Shown here in pieces: positions 22,201 through 33,829 of a DNA stretch of 64,000 nucleotides. The DNA is taken from contig JAAALK010000082.1 in assembly GCA_019279435.1 (NCBI GenBank), positions 8,767,455-8,831,454 on the forward strand, read 5' to 3'. Source of the DNA: Zizania palustris (Eukaryota; Streptophyta; Magnoliopsida; Poales; Poaceae). Position 1 is the stretch's first letter. Every line of letters starts with the position of its first letter. A model generated the notes under the pieces. That model ran no database searches. It was given only the letters and a program-made list of their open reading frames with translations, and was not told where the DNA came from. Position numbers and translations under genes: made by a program.

Positions 22201-22924
22201 GTAATGAAATTTTACTTCTTATTTGATGCATGGCATGGATGTAATAAACTTTATGGATGATTTGAAGTTTAATGTTTAGTCTTGTTCATTATGAAATTGG
22301 CATAGTTGACAAAATTGGTTTAATCGTGATTCATTGTGACATTATGCAATTTGTAATTTGATATGCCCTAAATGTACTATGTGTCAATTTTCAACTATTG
22401 CATACATTTAGGGGGAGCTAAGATATCTATTTCATACTTGTATAATCTATTTTTTATCTATTTCACTTTTCTTTATATTCTTTGGCTAAGATTGAAGCAT
22501 TTCACTTATATTGATAATCTTATTGGGCTTCATTATTCTCATGTGAGAGAGCAATATAAATCTCAAAGGTATGCAAAACGTGTGCAGTTTTATTAGTATC
22601 TATCTATATCCTTTTGGTGTTTGATGCCAAAGGGGGGAGATAGTAAACATGACATCTTGTTTAAATTACTATTGAGATATTGGCGGAGAAAGAGTAAAAG
22701 TGGCATTGATATCTTTTGTAAAGTTCTAAGCATGTCCTATCATGATGTTAATGTGCAATTGGTATCTTGTTCAAATTTGTATGCACATATTAAAGCCAAT
22801 TCTATACATGCTTGGTATATTTTTTTGTTGATAGTGTTGTCACATAGAAGTAATAATACCAATTATATTATTGATTTATCATTATGTGATATGTGTTGTC
22901 ATCAATCACCAAAAAGGGGGAGAT
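19227..22924 (+). other. Copia A 3' noncoding region with reiterated polypurine motifs, no pol
   Basis: 3.7 kb of AT-rich DNA without any frame longer than about 140 codons and without a recognisable pol or envelope motif. G5-6-A purine runs resembling polypurine tracts recur at about 20573 (GAGGGGGAG), 21594 (AAGGGGGAG), 22410 (AGGGGGAG), 22632 (AAAGGGGGGAG) and 22913 (AAAAAGGGGGAG). The last directly precedes the 3' LTR and is the functional tract. The first two are followed by similar words (ATGAGACTAA). Repeated polypurine motifs before the 3' LTR are a known Sirevirus trait. A (TA)n microsatellite is at about 19728-19747. Confidence 0.6.
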
Positions 22925-23930
22925 TGAAAGATCTTAGTCCTTGAGTTGTATGGAGTTTTGGTGATTAATGACAACTAATGTTAGGACTAACCAATTTCAT
23001 GAGTTTGTGTGTTAGGTTAAGTTCCGACATCAAGCAAAATGGTTGATTGCTCATCAGTTGAGAATCAACATTTCACTCTTGGATATAGAAACTTGTTGAG
23101 TATGTAATAGTATAGATGATAAATGCAAGCTAAAGTGATGATTGAAAAGAAACTAAGATTCATAATGATCATTTCAGTTATACCATTGATTATATATTGA
23201 GGATCAAATGGAATATTAATCATGAGGATCAAGTGGACATATTGAAGATGACAGATAAGAAGTGGTTTTCTATGGCAATATGGTGAAGGGAAAGTGATAC
23301 TCGGCTATGAAGAACCATGCGAAGGTGAAGTGCAAGTGGAGGCTTGGCGCCGAAGGACCAATGCGATGGTGAAGAGCGAGTAGAAGCTTTGTGGTGATGA
23401 ACTAAGTCCAAAAGAAAACTACGAGTGATCTACATCTCTTATTGAAGAAATGCAAGAGTTAATAAAGAAAAGAGCAAGTATAGGCTTCATATGTTGAAGG
23501 ATGTCGAGTGGCTTTTATATATGGAAGCATCAATACTTCATATGTTGATCAACATCAAGCCAAAATTCAAAAGCGGACATTTCTCAAGGCAATGGTATAA
23601 ATGATTTGGGACTAACATGCGTTCAACTAAGAGTGTGTAGGAGAATAGTTCTAAATGATGATATGACTTCAACCTTGTCGTCCCTCAATAGTGAGGAAAC
23701 AACGTGGTCAGTTGAAACAAATTTGGATAAAAGCTCCACTTTAGTCCACATAGGATCAAAGGTGAATTATGTTGTATTCCTTTAAATTTGAGTCTAGGGC
23801 CATCATACTATTAAGAGGGATACATTGAAGTTTGTCCCAAAGCTTTGTGCTCAAAATATTTTATCCCATTGCTATCTTGAGATAAAATCAAAGCCATGAC
23901 ATTTTTTTCCATGGAGTTTTAAAACTTCGG
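22925..23930 (+). mobile_element. 3' LTR of copia A, 5' part only
   Basis: Begins TGAAAGATC right after the polypurine tract. The LTR end CCTTTCA seen at 1885-1891 matches this start as a short inverted repeat. The LTR is cut at about 23930, where plant-mobile-domain coding sequence starts. It covers the beginning of the LTR while 1117-1891 covers the end, so the two copies do not visibly overlap and divergence cannot be measured. Confidence 0.6.
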
Positions 23931-23994
23931 CTATCTTCTAACTAGGATTCCAGCTTCGGGTCTTTTCCTCCCTCTGTCCCTGGCTAGCGTGACT

Positions 23995-24813
23995 GGTACC
24001 ATCGGGTATCGGCTTCACCCTCACGAAGCCATACCAGAATGAGCCGATGTCGGCCACCTCCTACTACTTCTGGTCCGATGCTTTGAACGCTTTCATTTTT
24101 GGCCATGGGCCGATGAACCCCACCTTACTTGATGTTTTCTTTTTAACTTGTCTTGACATTGACTCATCGGCCAACCCTTTCTCCTTTCGTTACAAACCAA
24201 CTCATTGCCTCGGCACCAAATCCACTGATAGCTGGGGTCGATACATGGCAAGACACAACAAGAAAACTAGCCCTGTGGACATTCGTGAGCATGTAACCTT
24301 TCTCAATCTTTGGTCGGAAAGGTTCATATTTTGCATATCGGCTTTGGGCCCAACCTTCCAGTTTCAATTCTTAGTTGAACAGCTCACCACTCACGTCAAA
24401 ATTCCCCTTGGCTGATACCTCCTCGGAGCCTCCTACCATCTTCTTCATCTTGTTTCGGCTAAGCTATCGGTTGGTGATCCTATCGGCCACCCTATTGGCT
24501 CGTGGTGGTTCCTCCAGCTCTATCTCAATGTTTATATAGTCGATGTTGTCAGTGGGCCTCCTCTTTCTTTAATTCGTTTTCCCACCGATTTTCCAGAATC
24601 GACTACTCCTATTTATCACCGATGCTCTTCCTTGGGCGAAGTGGTTGCATGTCGTTCCACTTTTCCTTTGTTTCCTACACCCTTAGCCACATGTTTTAAG
24701 GGTTTTTATCTTGGATTCTTTGATCGGACCATCTAGTATCCCTACGAGTACTACTTGGAGTACGAATGCCCCCATCAGCTAACCATGCCCGATGTGTTTC
24801 GGGATGGGGAATA
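23995..24813 (+). pseudogene. Plant mobile domain (aminotransferase-like) gene fragment
   Basis: The frame runs from about 23995 with TLTKPYQNEP and a Ser-Tyr-Tyr-Phe-Trp start, then ALNAFIFGHGPMNPTLLDVFFLT, EHVTFLNLW and, after an in-frame TGA at 24413-24415, LLGASYHLLH and WWFLQLYLN. This order matches the plant mobile domain family (PF10536) found in MAIN/MAIL-type nuclear proteins and in many transposon-borne copies. A second stop (TAG at about 24736) follows. It has no start and ends where a Tekay-like LTR begins, so it is a fragment, probably moved by a transposon. Confidence 0.65.
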
Positions 24814-25690
24814 TGTAACACCCGAAATTTAATAATTCTAGACTTTATTGAGTTCCAAAAAATACAAAATGTTCATCACATAACCATGTCTTACGACAAT
24901 CAAACGTAGCTCACATGCTACATTTATTACACAAAAGATAATAAAAATAAAAAGTGTCCTCCAAATGAACATCTTCCAGTCTCGTGCCTTGACTGGAACT
25001 GCTACTGCAGACCATCATCTTCGTAGTAAGTAACCTCTGATGTTGTGTCAACAAGGGTGCGTACAAAAAGTACTCAACAATCCACCGAAATGCAGAATAA
25101 TGCAAAGATAATAACAAGGATAGGCATGTGGCTTATATTTGCAGAAAAGTACAATTTGTAATTAAGCATTTAATGTGATCAAGTTTATTATGCAGAATTT
25201 AAATGTCATATATGAAACCATCCACTAACTCGAGTAGTACAACAGTACTCCCTCGCACACTAGTCCTTAGTAACCAATATCCAATGCACATTCATAAAAC
25301 TAAACTAACCGCGGTGAACATCGCTCAACCCACCCTTGATCGTGGGTCCGGCTTTTCGAAAAGATTGTACTCTGATCAAAGGTGTACTACTGTACCCACA
25401 AGGCAAGAACCCAGTGTCAACCAAAATAGCACCATGGTACTTTGACCAAGTCCCTGCCAAAACCTTCACCATAGATTGCCCCAACCCTAGGACAACCGCA
25501 CTAGGTTTCGCCGGCGCGCCAACGCATTGGACCAATGTTGTACCCCCTTTTGTGCCTCGTTGGTACAAACCATCCACAGATGCAGCTTGACCTCTCCACT
25601 CGGTGCATCAAGTTGGAATGATCCATAGTCTGGTTAGGCCTTACCCATTAGACTTGTGGTTCCTAAGACTCCGAAGCTCCCTCTGCAAGT
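24814..25690 (-). mobile_element. Tekay-like LTR fragment, minus strand
   Basis: Starts TGTAACACCCG, the reverse of an LTR end like 37094-37104. Inside, the stretch at about 25350-25420 (CTTTTCGAAAAGATT...CTCTGATC, then GTACCCACAAGGC) is the reverse complement of 36480-36540 in the Tekay 5' LTR. The fragment is strongly diverged. Its right limit is approximate. Confidence 0.55.
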
Positions 25691-25740
25691 GCTCTTTGAA
25701 GTGCAGTCAGCGGTGGAGAACTAGCTTTTAGAACTAAGTT

Positions 25741-25757
25741 CCCCACAGACGGCGCCA
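25741..25757 (-). other. Primer binding site of an old Tat element, minus strand
   Basis: On the minus strand TGGCGCCGTCTGTGGGG, three bases from the LTR end at 25760. It differs at two positions from the site in the intact element. Confidence 0.65.
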
Positions 25758-25759
25758 AT

Positions 25760-26253
25760 TGTTGGCATAAAAGATTACGCTATCAGGTTCTCTAAGATTA
25801 AGAACTAACAAACAGTAGTTTGTGAAGCGAACTATCTCAAGCCTCTGAATTGGATAATAGCTCGAAGTAGTTCAAAGTTGTGTATTGAATATCAGAATAT
25901 TCAATGCCTATTACAGGGTAAGAAGGGGGGTATTTATAGGTAAAAACTCTAAGGAAAAGACCTTTTTACCCCTCAGTTACAACCGACATAGTGGAAACTA
26001 TTAGGTACCCCGAATAGGGCTAAAATAGTAAAATCTAGCCGGAGAAGATAGATAAAACAAACGTCCCATCAGTCTTGCTGTTGCCCACTGTAGAGACGGA
26101 GCCTTCGGAGGGTGTCTTCGAACAGATGCTTCGAAGTACCCTTCGTCTCAGAAACTTCATCAACATGGAAATGAACTTCTATTTTTGATGCTGATGAATT
26201 GTCTTTGCCTATTGATCTTAGAAGCCTTGAGGATGAAGTATTTCCCCCCAACA
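25760..26253 (-). mobile_element. Old LTR of the Tat family, minus strand
   Basis: 494 bases from TGTTGGC (25760) to CCAACA (26253), nearly the same length as the intact LTRs and alignable along its whole length (start CGTAAAAGATTACGCTA-like, CTATTACAGGGT, GTATTTATAGG TATA region, end CCCCCCAACA). It is much more diverged than the two intact LTRs are from each other. Together with the adjoining primer site it is the 5' end of a truncated minus-strand element. Confidence 0.8.
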
Positions 26254-27344
26254 ACTTCCTTGCCCTAGGATTAGCTAAGTAACGTTCATCTGTGTGGGTT
26301 TGCGTTTTGCCCTCCGTTCGCGTGTCGAAATCACGGTAACCCTTGTTGATTCACTCGTGAATCTCTCATTTAATCCACGAAACGAATTTTTATAGTTTTT
26401 ATTGGTTTTCTCCTACTACTCTTGGAAGTTCGACCTCTAGGCCGAATTACACTTGATCTCTTACTGTTTTGCAGGGGAAGCAACTTCAAAATCATCGCTA
26501 AGAAATTTGGCGGTGATTGCTATTCATCTACAAAGTCCCCGGAGCCCTTAGGCGATTAGATTGGAGCCTGTCGGTCCGGCCGATAGGGCTTCGCCGGTCT
26601 GACCGGACGTTGTTGTGCCGAGCCGTTAGGCTGTTGTCGACACAGTCTTCGCGCCCCTTCGCCATCACCCCGAAGCCCTATTCAACGAGAACCTCTCCGC
26701 AGTGAACCACTCCACGCCAGAGCACTCTTCGCCATCACGTCGAAGACATCTTCGGCAAGAACCCTCAGCAGTAAACTACTCCGCACCAGACTCCGTGGCG
26801 CCGAAGCCCTGGTCTGACTAAGTCTTCACCATCAGTCTGACCAGGAACCCTCCGACTGCCCCAAGCCCGCTTCGCACCAGAACACCGAAGCCACCTTCGG
26901 CGACCCCTTCGCAGGTGTCGGTCCGACCGGGAGATGCACTTCGGTCCGACCGGTCAATAGACTGAAGCCCCCTTCGGGACGCTTCGGATTTATCCCACGC
27001 TGAACGCCGAAGGGTACCCTTCGGCGATACCTCGCATTACCGGTCCGATCGGGAGTATACCTCTGGTCCGACTGTTGTTTTATTGCATATCATAATCAGC
27101 CTTGTTCTGGCCGATTTGATTAGATTTTATTATTTTTAGTTATTTTCTTCATACATCGGCTAATCGAACTTTATTTCTTAATATTTGTTTGATTACATGG
27201 CAACTCTGTTACCCTTACAACCGTTAAAGATCCATCGGAACACGACATTGGCGCCGCGTCACGCTTAGGTTTATCTCTAAGTATCCGCGCATTTTTAGAT
27301 CGTTGAACTAACCCAAGTGTGTGGGCATGTTTTCTTGTCAACAG
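26254..27344 (+). other. Gypsy-like LTR/leader fragment with palindromic CGGTCNGACCG motifs
   Basis: No coding frame. At least eight copies or variants of GGTC(C/T)GAC(C)G lie at 26570-27070. It ends with TTGGCGCCGCG at about 27250, a gypsy-type primer site, followed by leader sequence ending CCAAGTGTGTGGGC. The same order (motifs, AT-rich LTR end, leader with CAGTGTGTGGGC) recurs at 47018-47530, so both come from one element family that I cannot name. Confidence 0.5.
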
Positions 27345-27752
27345 CTTGTTTAAATCAATATTAATTTCTGCATTTATTTTGTCTGAGTTAATGCTTGTGA
27401 ACTATTGATGATGTATGTATTGGATGAAATATCTATTGCTTCCTGAAATACCATTTTATATGTCATATGATTTCTGTTTTGATTTAATCTGCCGTTAAGC
27501 ACTTTTGTGGTGTCTTTTCGATTAGGACACCAGTTGTTTTTAGGCTAGATTATTTTTAGTGCTTATAATCTCTTAGACTGTCGCAACACATCATATTTGA
27601 TAGCGGAGTGATAACGCTATTTTATCTGTGTTTTTTGTCTAAGATTTTGGTTATCTCTTGAGGTGCATTGGGTGTTGGGAGAAAGCTATTGATTCGAAAG
27701 AATTTTTGAGGCGTTCATTCACCCCCCTCTAGTCGCTACTATCGGTCCTACA
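27345..27752 (+). mobile_element. 5' LTR (3' end) of copia B1
   Basis: Matches 46620-47017 and the end of 32165-33390. Ends GGTCCTACA at 27752 and carries the ATTCACCCCCCTCTAG box at 27717-27732. The LTR is truncated on the left by the gypsy leader fragment. Confidence 0.75.
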
Positions 27753-27754
27753 AG

Positions 27755-27765
27755 TGGTATCAGAG
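27755..27765 (+). other. Primer binding site of copia B1
   Basis: TGGTATCAGAG two bases after the LTR end, the initiator-Met type of copia elements. Confidence 0.8.
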
Positions 27766-27817
27766 AAAGGTTAGGGTTTTTCCATACCTTAACCGGTTCT
27801 AACCCAAGATAGCGATC

Positions 27818-30800
27818 ATGACTTCTTCTAGCAAGGTTCCATCCCTTGAGGTCTTTGGCTACAACTATTGGAAGACTCGCATGCGAGCCTATCTATTGAG
27901 CCAAAGCTCAGGGATATGGGATATGTGTGTTCATGCTACTTTCATTGTGCTTCCGGCTGTAGAGCATACTACCCTTGAGATAGTCGCTCTGCATGACCTG
28001 AACAACAAGGCAGTGAACATACTATTTTCTTGTATAGGTCCTAGTGTGTTTGAGGGCGTTAGCCATCTTGACACTGCTTGAGAAATCTGGGCTACCTTCT
28101 AGGCACACCATGAGGGACAGATCAGGTCAAGGCTAGGTTCTATTAGACCTACCGGAGTGAGTATGAAAATTTCTCACAGAAGCCGGAAGACACTGTCGAG
28201 GCTTTGTTTGGCTGCTTTCAATCGATCATTAACAAGCTTCGGCCCAACAAGGCCAATCGAGATCAGTTGGTCTCAGATCATGAATAGGCGCACAAGGTTC
28301 TTCATACCTTAGACCTTAATATCTGGAAGATCAAGGTATCCTCTATTATTGAGAGCGCTTTTTATAATACCTTGACTATCGTAGAGCTTTTCAGTAAGCT
28401 CAAGGCATTAGAGATTGATATCTAGTTGAGATCAAATCTCACTGGTTCTGGCTTAAAAACCTTGGCCCTTGTGATGCCTTCTACCGATTCTGCTTCTTTG
28501 AACTGTGCTTTGTCACTAAGGACTAATTGGATTTGCTAGGACATGATGACATGTGTCTTTTCAATTGTCGGGTTCATCCTGTCTATGCAAGAGGATGTTC
28601 AAACGACATAGCACGAAACATGGTTGTTTTGAATGTGGTGATCCAGGTCATTTTATCGCAGACTGCAGCAAGCAGAACAGACATAAGAAGGGCACCAACG
28701 GTGGCTCCTACGACTCCAACAAGCATGACAGCTCCACCTTCACAAACGGCAAGCCCAAAACGAGGTTCTTTCAAAGGCCCTAAAGGACTACAGCGCGAGA
28801 ACAAGAAGCGAGACAAGGCTTTCTTTACCGAGATGGAGAGAAGCTACTCCAAGAGATCATCATCTTCTTCCTCTTTAACAAGCTCAAGCGATGAGGAGAT
28901 CGTGATCAAGAAGGGGAAGGACAAGGATGATCCGGTGGGCCTCTACTTCATGGATTTTGGAGAAAAGCCGAAAACTTACTCGCATCGTAGCCGAAGATCC
29001 CGCAAGAGCATATGTTCAATGGCTCTTGGGGATAAAGAAGATAAGGGTTCCTCCGAAAACTCTGACGACGACAAAAAGGTATCTTCATGTGAACTTGAAG
29101 TCGTCGAATTACTTGAAGAGAACCACAAGGAGTTGAAATATATGGAGAAACTGTTTAGAGGGGCTAAGAAGAGGATAGATGAGCTTGAGAGTGAGCTTGC
29201 TATGTCCAATAGCAATATTAAGAGTCTATCTTCTTTTCCTTGCTAGGGTGAGAGCAGTGAGTGCCCCAATTGCGAGGTGTTGTTGTGTGACCTGACTACT
29301 CTGAAGTCCAGGTACATAGAGAGGGTTGATGAGAGATACGCTTTGGCCACTGAGCTGGAAAGCGCTCAGCTAGAGCTGAAAGATGCTCATGCCACAATTG
29401 TCGTGCCCTGTAGAGACTATCCATCCCATTTAGCTATTTTAGCTGAGCTGAGAGCCAAGAGTGATGAGCAGTCGGGCGAGCTAGAGAGATTTTGCGCTAA
29501 GTTAGAGCGGACTAATCTTTAGCTTGAGATATTGTCAGTTCCACCCACTGTCTGTGAGAACTGCTTGTCTCTGAGGTTGGAGCTAATCAAACTAAAAGCT
29601 GAGAAGTCTATTCAAGTTGATGGAGAGTGTGAGATCTGTTTGTCTCAGGTGGAGGTGCTAGCTTCCTTGAGAGAGGATCTAGCAGATGCTTAGAATGAGA
29701 ACTCTTACCTCCGTCAGATCCTGAGTTGGGTGAGTTCTAGAGAGCCTCAGCTCGACATGATGATCCAGCAGTTTAAGAGGAAGTATGGGTTTAGAGTAGG
29801 TTACACCTACACCAAAGCTAACTTTGAGAGTGCTCTGAGCCGGGCTATAGAGTGGAGTAAGATGACCCCAAAATAAAAATATCCCAAGACCCACTCTACT
29901 GAGTCCTTCCAGGCCAGTCAGCCTAAGTATGGTGTTTTCCAAGAGAAACCTAGAGCTCCACCAAATAAACCTGTCTGGATCCCAAAACCCAAACACCTCC
30001 ACACTTCTCTCGACTCTCTACTAGGACACTCTCATATCAAAGAGTCAACACCCAACACCACCAAGCCCAAGAAACCCAAGCCTCAACCACATCCCAAGAA
30101 GCCTACCTATCTTTGTGAGTTCTATCATAGAGCAGGGCATCTTGTGGAGTTTTGCTTCAGGAGGAAGCGGTTTGAGAAAGTAGAGAGAGCTCTAGGTGGG
30201 CAGGAGCAGTTCTACCAACAGGGTGGTAGACTGAGAGTTCCTTGACGCGGAGAGAGGCTAGAGGCCAGGGCGCGTCGTGTAGGTGGTGGTAGAGGAGACA
30301 GATTTCGTGCCCGTGCTCCAGAGAGTGGTTTTCACTCCGGCAGATTTCTAAGTCATTCTTGATACGGCTTTGGACCTCGTCGCCCCGACACTAGGCAGAA
30401 CAAAGGACCGTGCTTTGAGCCACGCTTTGGTCCAGACTCTTGCACTTCTTTCTACTTTCTGTCTTTTAAGCGGATGGCTCGACATTGGTTTAGCTCTTTT
30501 GCTAAACCTAGTGTCCGACCGTCTGCTCCCCATTATGACCATTGATTTTGCAGGATCGAGGCCTAGAGGATATATGGATCATGGATTTGGGATGTTCTCG
30601 CCACATGACGGGACATCGTAGATGGTTCTCCATCCTCACTTCCCCGAGCTCCAAGGAGTACATCACATTCGGGGTGTGAACAATGGTCAAGGGAAGATAC
30701 ACAGTTTTGGCTCAATTCGGATTTATGAACATTTCTCCTTGAAAAATGTTGCTTTGGTTGGAAATTTGGGTTTTAATTTGGTTTATGTTTCGCAACTTCT

Positions 30801-32163
30801 TGAGGATGGATTGGAGGTTTGTTTTAAGAAGGGCATGTCTTCTGTTGTTGATTCTAGAGGATCTTTGGTTTGCCAGATCTTACCCTTCGGTAAGGTTTTT
30901 TGGATTGATTTCTCTAGTTCTTTTGGCCCTTCTCACTGTTTGATTGCTGGATCCTCCTCTGAGCTCTGGAAGTGGCATAGGAGGTTAGGTCATTTGATCT
31001 TTGATCTGCTAGTCAGATTGAGCTCTATGGACCTCATCCGAGGATTGCCCAAGCTTAAGATGGAGAAAGATATAGTTTGCCATCCCTGTCGTCATGGGAA
31101 AATGGTTTCTGCTTCTCACGCACCTGTGACTTAGGTGATGACTTCGTACCCAGGAGAGCTATTACACATGGACACTGTTGGTACAGCTCGGGTACGCTCA
31201 GTCAGTGGGAAGTGGTACGCGCTTGTGATAGTTGACGATTTTTCTCGATTCTCGTGGGTTTTGTAGACATCATATGAGTTGCAGTTTTGCAGACAGCCCA
31301 AGGTGAGCCACTTGCAAGCGTTTGGCTGCAAGTGCTTTGTGCTCAAGAAGGGAGGGCATTTGGACAAGTTTGAGTCTCGTTGTTGGGATGGAGTCTTTCT
31401 TGGTTATGCTTTGCATTCTCGAGGCTTCCGTGTTTGGAACCTCGATTCCCAGTAGCTTGTCGAGACGTGTGAGGTTTCTTTTGATGAGTCCATACCTTCG
31501 CTTACTCTTTATTTTAAGCTTTCTGGTGATGGTGAGCTTGGAAAGTCCATCTTCGAGGAAGATGATTCTCCCGCTGTTGTTGAGGGTGGGCCTTCTGCAC
31601 AGCCTGCATACCCCACACCTTTTGAGACTTCGATTGAGGACGAGGGCGGACCTCTGATCACTTCTTCCACTTCGATCGAGCACCCTCAATCGAGTCCATA
31701 GGTGCTAGTTGTTGACTTCGGTGAGATGACATCTGATCACCAAGAATCTCAAGCAGTTTAGCGTGATCACTCCTCAGAGCTCATCATCAGTGATATCAAT
31801 ACGAGATTTTTGCGTTCTCAGGCTGGTTCACTTGTTTTTGCTGAGTCGGCTTTTGTTGCCACTTTTGAGCCTAAAGTTGTTGCTCACTCTTTATCTCATG
31901 CAAATTGGATAAATGTCATGCAAAAAAAGTTTGGAAATTTTGTTCGCTATCGGGTTTGGACACTAGTTGAGCTGCCACCTGGATGCAACCCCATAGGCAC
32001 CAAGTAGGTGTTTAAGAACAAGCAAGGTAAAGATGGGGTTGTGGTGCGCAACAAAGCTCGATTAGTTGCCCAAGGTTTTTGCCATGAGGGTATTGATTTT
32101 GAATAGACTTTCGCCCCTATTGCTCGTCTCGAGTCCATTCGCATACTTTTGGCATTCACATAC
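27818..32163 (+). pseudogene. Copia B1 gag-pol, Sirevirus-like, heavily decayed
   Basis: Gag starts at 27818 (MTSSSKVPSLEVFGYNYWK) and stops at 28079-28081. A CCHC knuckle (CFECGDPGHFIADC) is at about 28630-28671. An acidic and coiled-coil gag tail follows at 28780-29246, then further coiled coil to 29522. A second knuckle-like CEFYHRAGHLVEFC is at about 30115-30156. Protease remnant with D-L-G-C-S near 30580; pre-integrase LWKWHRRLGH at about 30964. Integrase keeps the start of its core (VDDFSRFSWV, 31231-31262) but jumps directly to its C-terminal part (FGCKCFVLKKGG), so most of the catalytic core is deleted. Reverse transcriptase begins near 31890 (ANWINVM, then KARLVAQGF) and is cut at about 32160 by the next LTR. 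Many stops and frameshifts. Confidence 0.85.
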
Positions 32164-32164
32164 T

Positions 32165-33390
32165 TGAGCGATTGCCAGGCTGAGGGAGCCACGGAATCGG
32201 GCCGGCCCAATCTGGGTACCCGGTGCGAAGACAACGAACACTTTGTCAGTTTCGGCGTAAAACCGACACATCTATCCAGACCGTTCATCGGGGATCTGGC
32301 AGTCCTAAAGCGAGTCTATAAAAAACCTAAGGGCATTTTAGTCTTTTTTAAGTTTATTTCAGCGTCTGTAAAAAAACCATAAAGATATATTGATTTTTTC
32401 CTGATTTTTTGGCTGTCTATAAATAAGGCCCCAATCCCATAGGGTTTCTCAACTTATCCAATTGAAAAAAAATATGAGTTCATTTTTTGTGCTTCTTCTT
32501 CCTCCCTTCAGTTTTTTTATTCCCCACTGAAATCAGCACCGTCGCCACAGTGATTCTTCAAGCCAGTTTTCTCAAAAAGAATTTTTTTCATCCGGTTTTT
32601 CTTGTCGCCCGGTTTCTTTGTTCCCTCGGTCAGGCGACAGCTTCTAACGCGCGGCGGAGCGAGCGACACAGCGCCGCTGGCGCGTGGCAAAGCGGCATCT
32701 GACTCAGCAGCGCACGGGAGCAGGGAAGCCGAGCGCACCTGCTGCGTGGCGTGGATTTCTACTGCACAGGAGACAAATCTGTTGCCCCCAAGGTATTCGA
32801 CGTTTTGTCTGCACGAAATTTTTTTATTCCAGAACATGCTCCAACCGGTTTAAGTACTCAAGCTCACTGTAGTAATTTTTCCTCCACCCGAGCTCTGAAT
32901 TGCTTCAATTTTTAATATTGCACTGCATTTTTTAAACTAAATAGTACTTGTGAAAATGGGGGTTTAATGCTATACTAAATGTGAGAAAAGCTTGCTACAT
33001 GATACTACTATTGAATATTATATCTGATCAATGTACATGACAAGCATGTGACATATTGCATGTGAAACTGTAGATGTTTATCAAAATTCCTGCTAATATA
33101 TCTTTTGATATGTGAGCAATCTTAATCTACCTTTAAGCACTTTTGTGGTGTCGTTTCGATTAGGACACCACTCGATTTTAGGCTAGATTATTTTCAGTGC
33201 TAATGATCTCTCAAACTATCACATCACATCATATTTGACATGAGAGTGATAGCACTATTTTCATCTGTATTTTTGGTCTAAGTTTTTGGTTATCTCTTGA
33301 GGTGCATTGGGTGTGGAAGAAAACCATTGATTCAAAAGAATTTTTTAGGCGCCCATTCACCCCCCTCTGGTCGCTACTCTCGGTCCTACA
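32165..33390 (+). mobile_element. 5' LTR of copia B2
   Basis: Starts TGAGCGATTGCC inside the B1 reverse transcriptase and ends CGGTCCTACA, followed by a primer site at 33393-33403. TATA box at 32418-32425, stem-loop motif at 32241-32270, ATTCACCCCCCTCTGG box near 33356. The start lacks about 100 bases relative to the left-edge LTR (1-1116) to which it is related, so the LTR may be truncated. Confidence 0.7.
32418..32425 (+). promoter_or_regulatory. TATA box of copia B2 LTR
   Basis: TATAAATA within the LTR, preceding AAGGCCCC as in the related LTRs. Confidence 0.6.
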
Positions 33391-33392
33391 AG

Positions 33393-33403
33393 TGGTATCA
33401 GAG
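33393..33403 (+). other. Primer binding site of copia B2
   Basis: TGGTATCAGAG two bases after the LTR end at 33390. Confidence 0.8.
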
Positions 33404-33455
33404 CAAGGTTAGGTTTTTTCTATACCTTAACCGGTTCTAACTCAAGGTGGCGATC

Positions 33456-33829
33456 ATGACTTCTTCTGGCAAGGTTTCGTCCCTTGAGGTATTTGGCAAC
33501 AACTATTTGGAAGGCTCGCATGTGAGCCTATCTATTGAGCCAGAGCTCACTGATATGGGACACGTGTGTTCATACCACGTTCATTGTGCTTCCGGCTGCG
33601 GAGCGTACTACCCCTGAGATAGTCGCTCTACATGATCTGAACAACAAGGCAGTGAACATACTCTTTTTTGGTTTAGGTCCCAGTGAATTTGAGCGTGTTA
33701 GCCATCTCGACACTGCTCAAGAGATCTAGAGTACTCTAGGCACACCATAAGAGGACAGCTCAGGTCAAGGCTAGGCTTTATTAGACCTACTGGCGAGAAT
33801 ATGAAAATTTCTCACAGAAGCTGGGTGAG
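33456..33829 (+). pseudogene. Copia B2 gag, first part
   Basis: Homologous to B1 gag at 27818-28180 (MTSSGKVSSLEVFG start), with frameshifts. Interrupted by the Tekay element at 33830. The target duplication GTGAG is 33825-33829. Continues at 46047. Confidence 0.8.
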
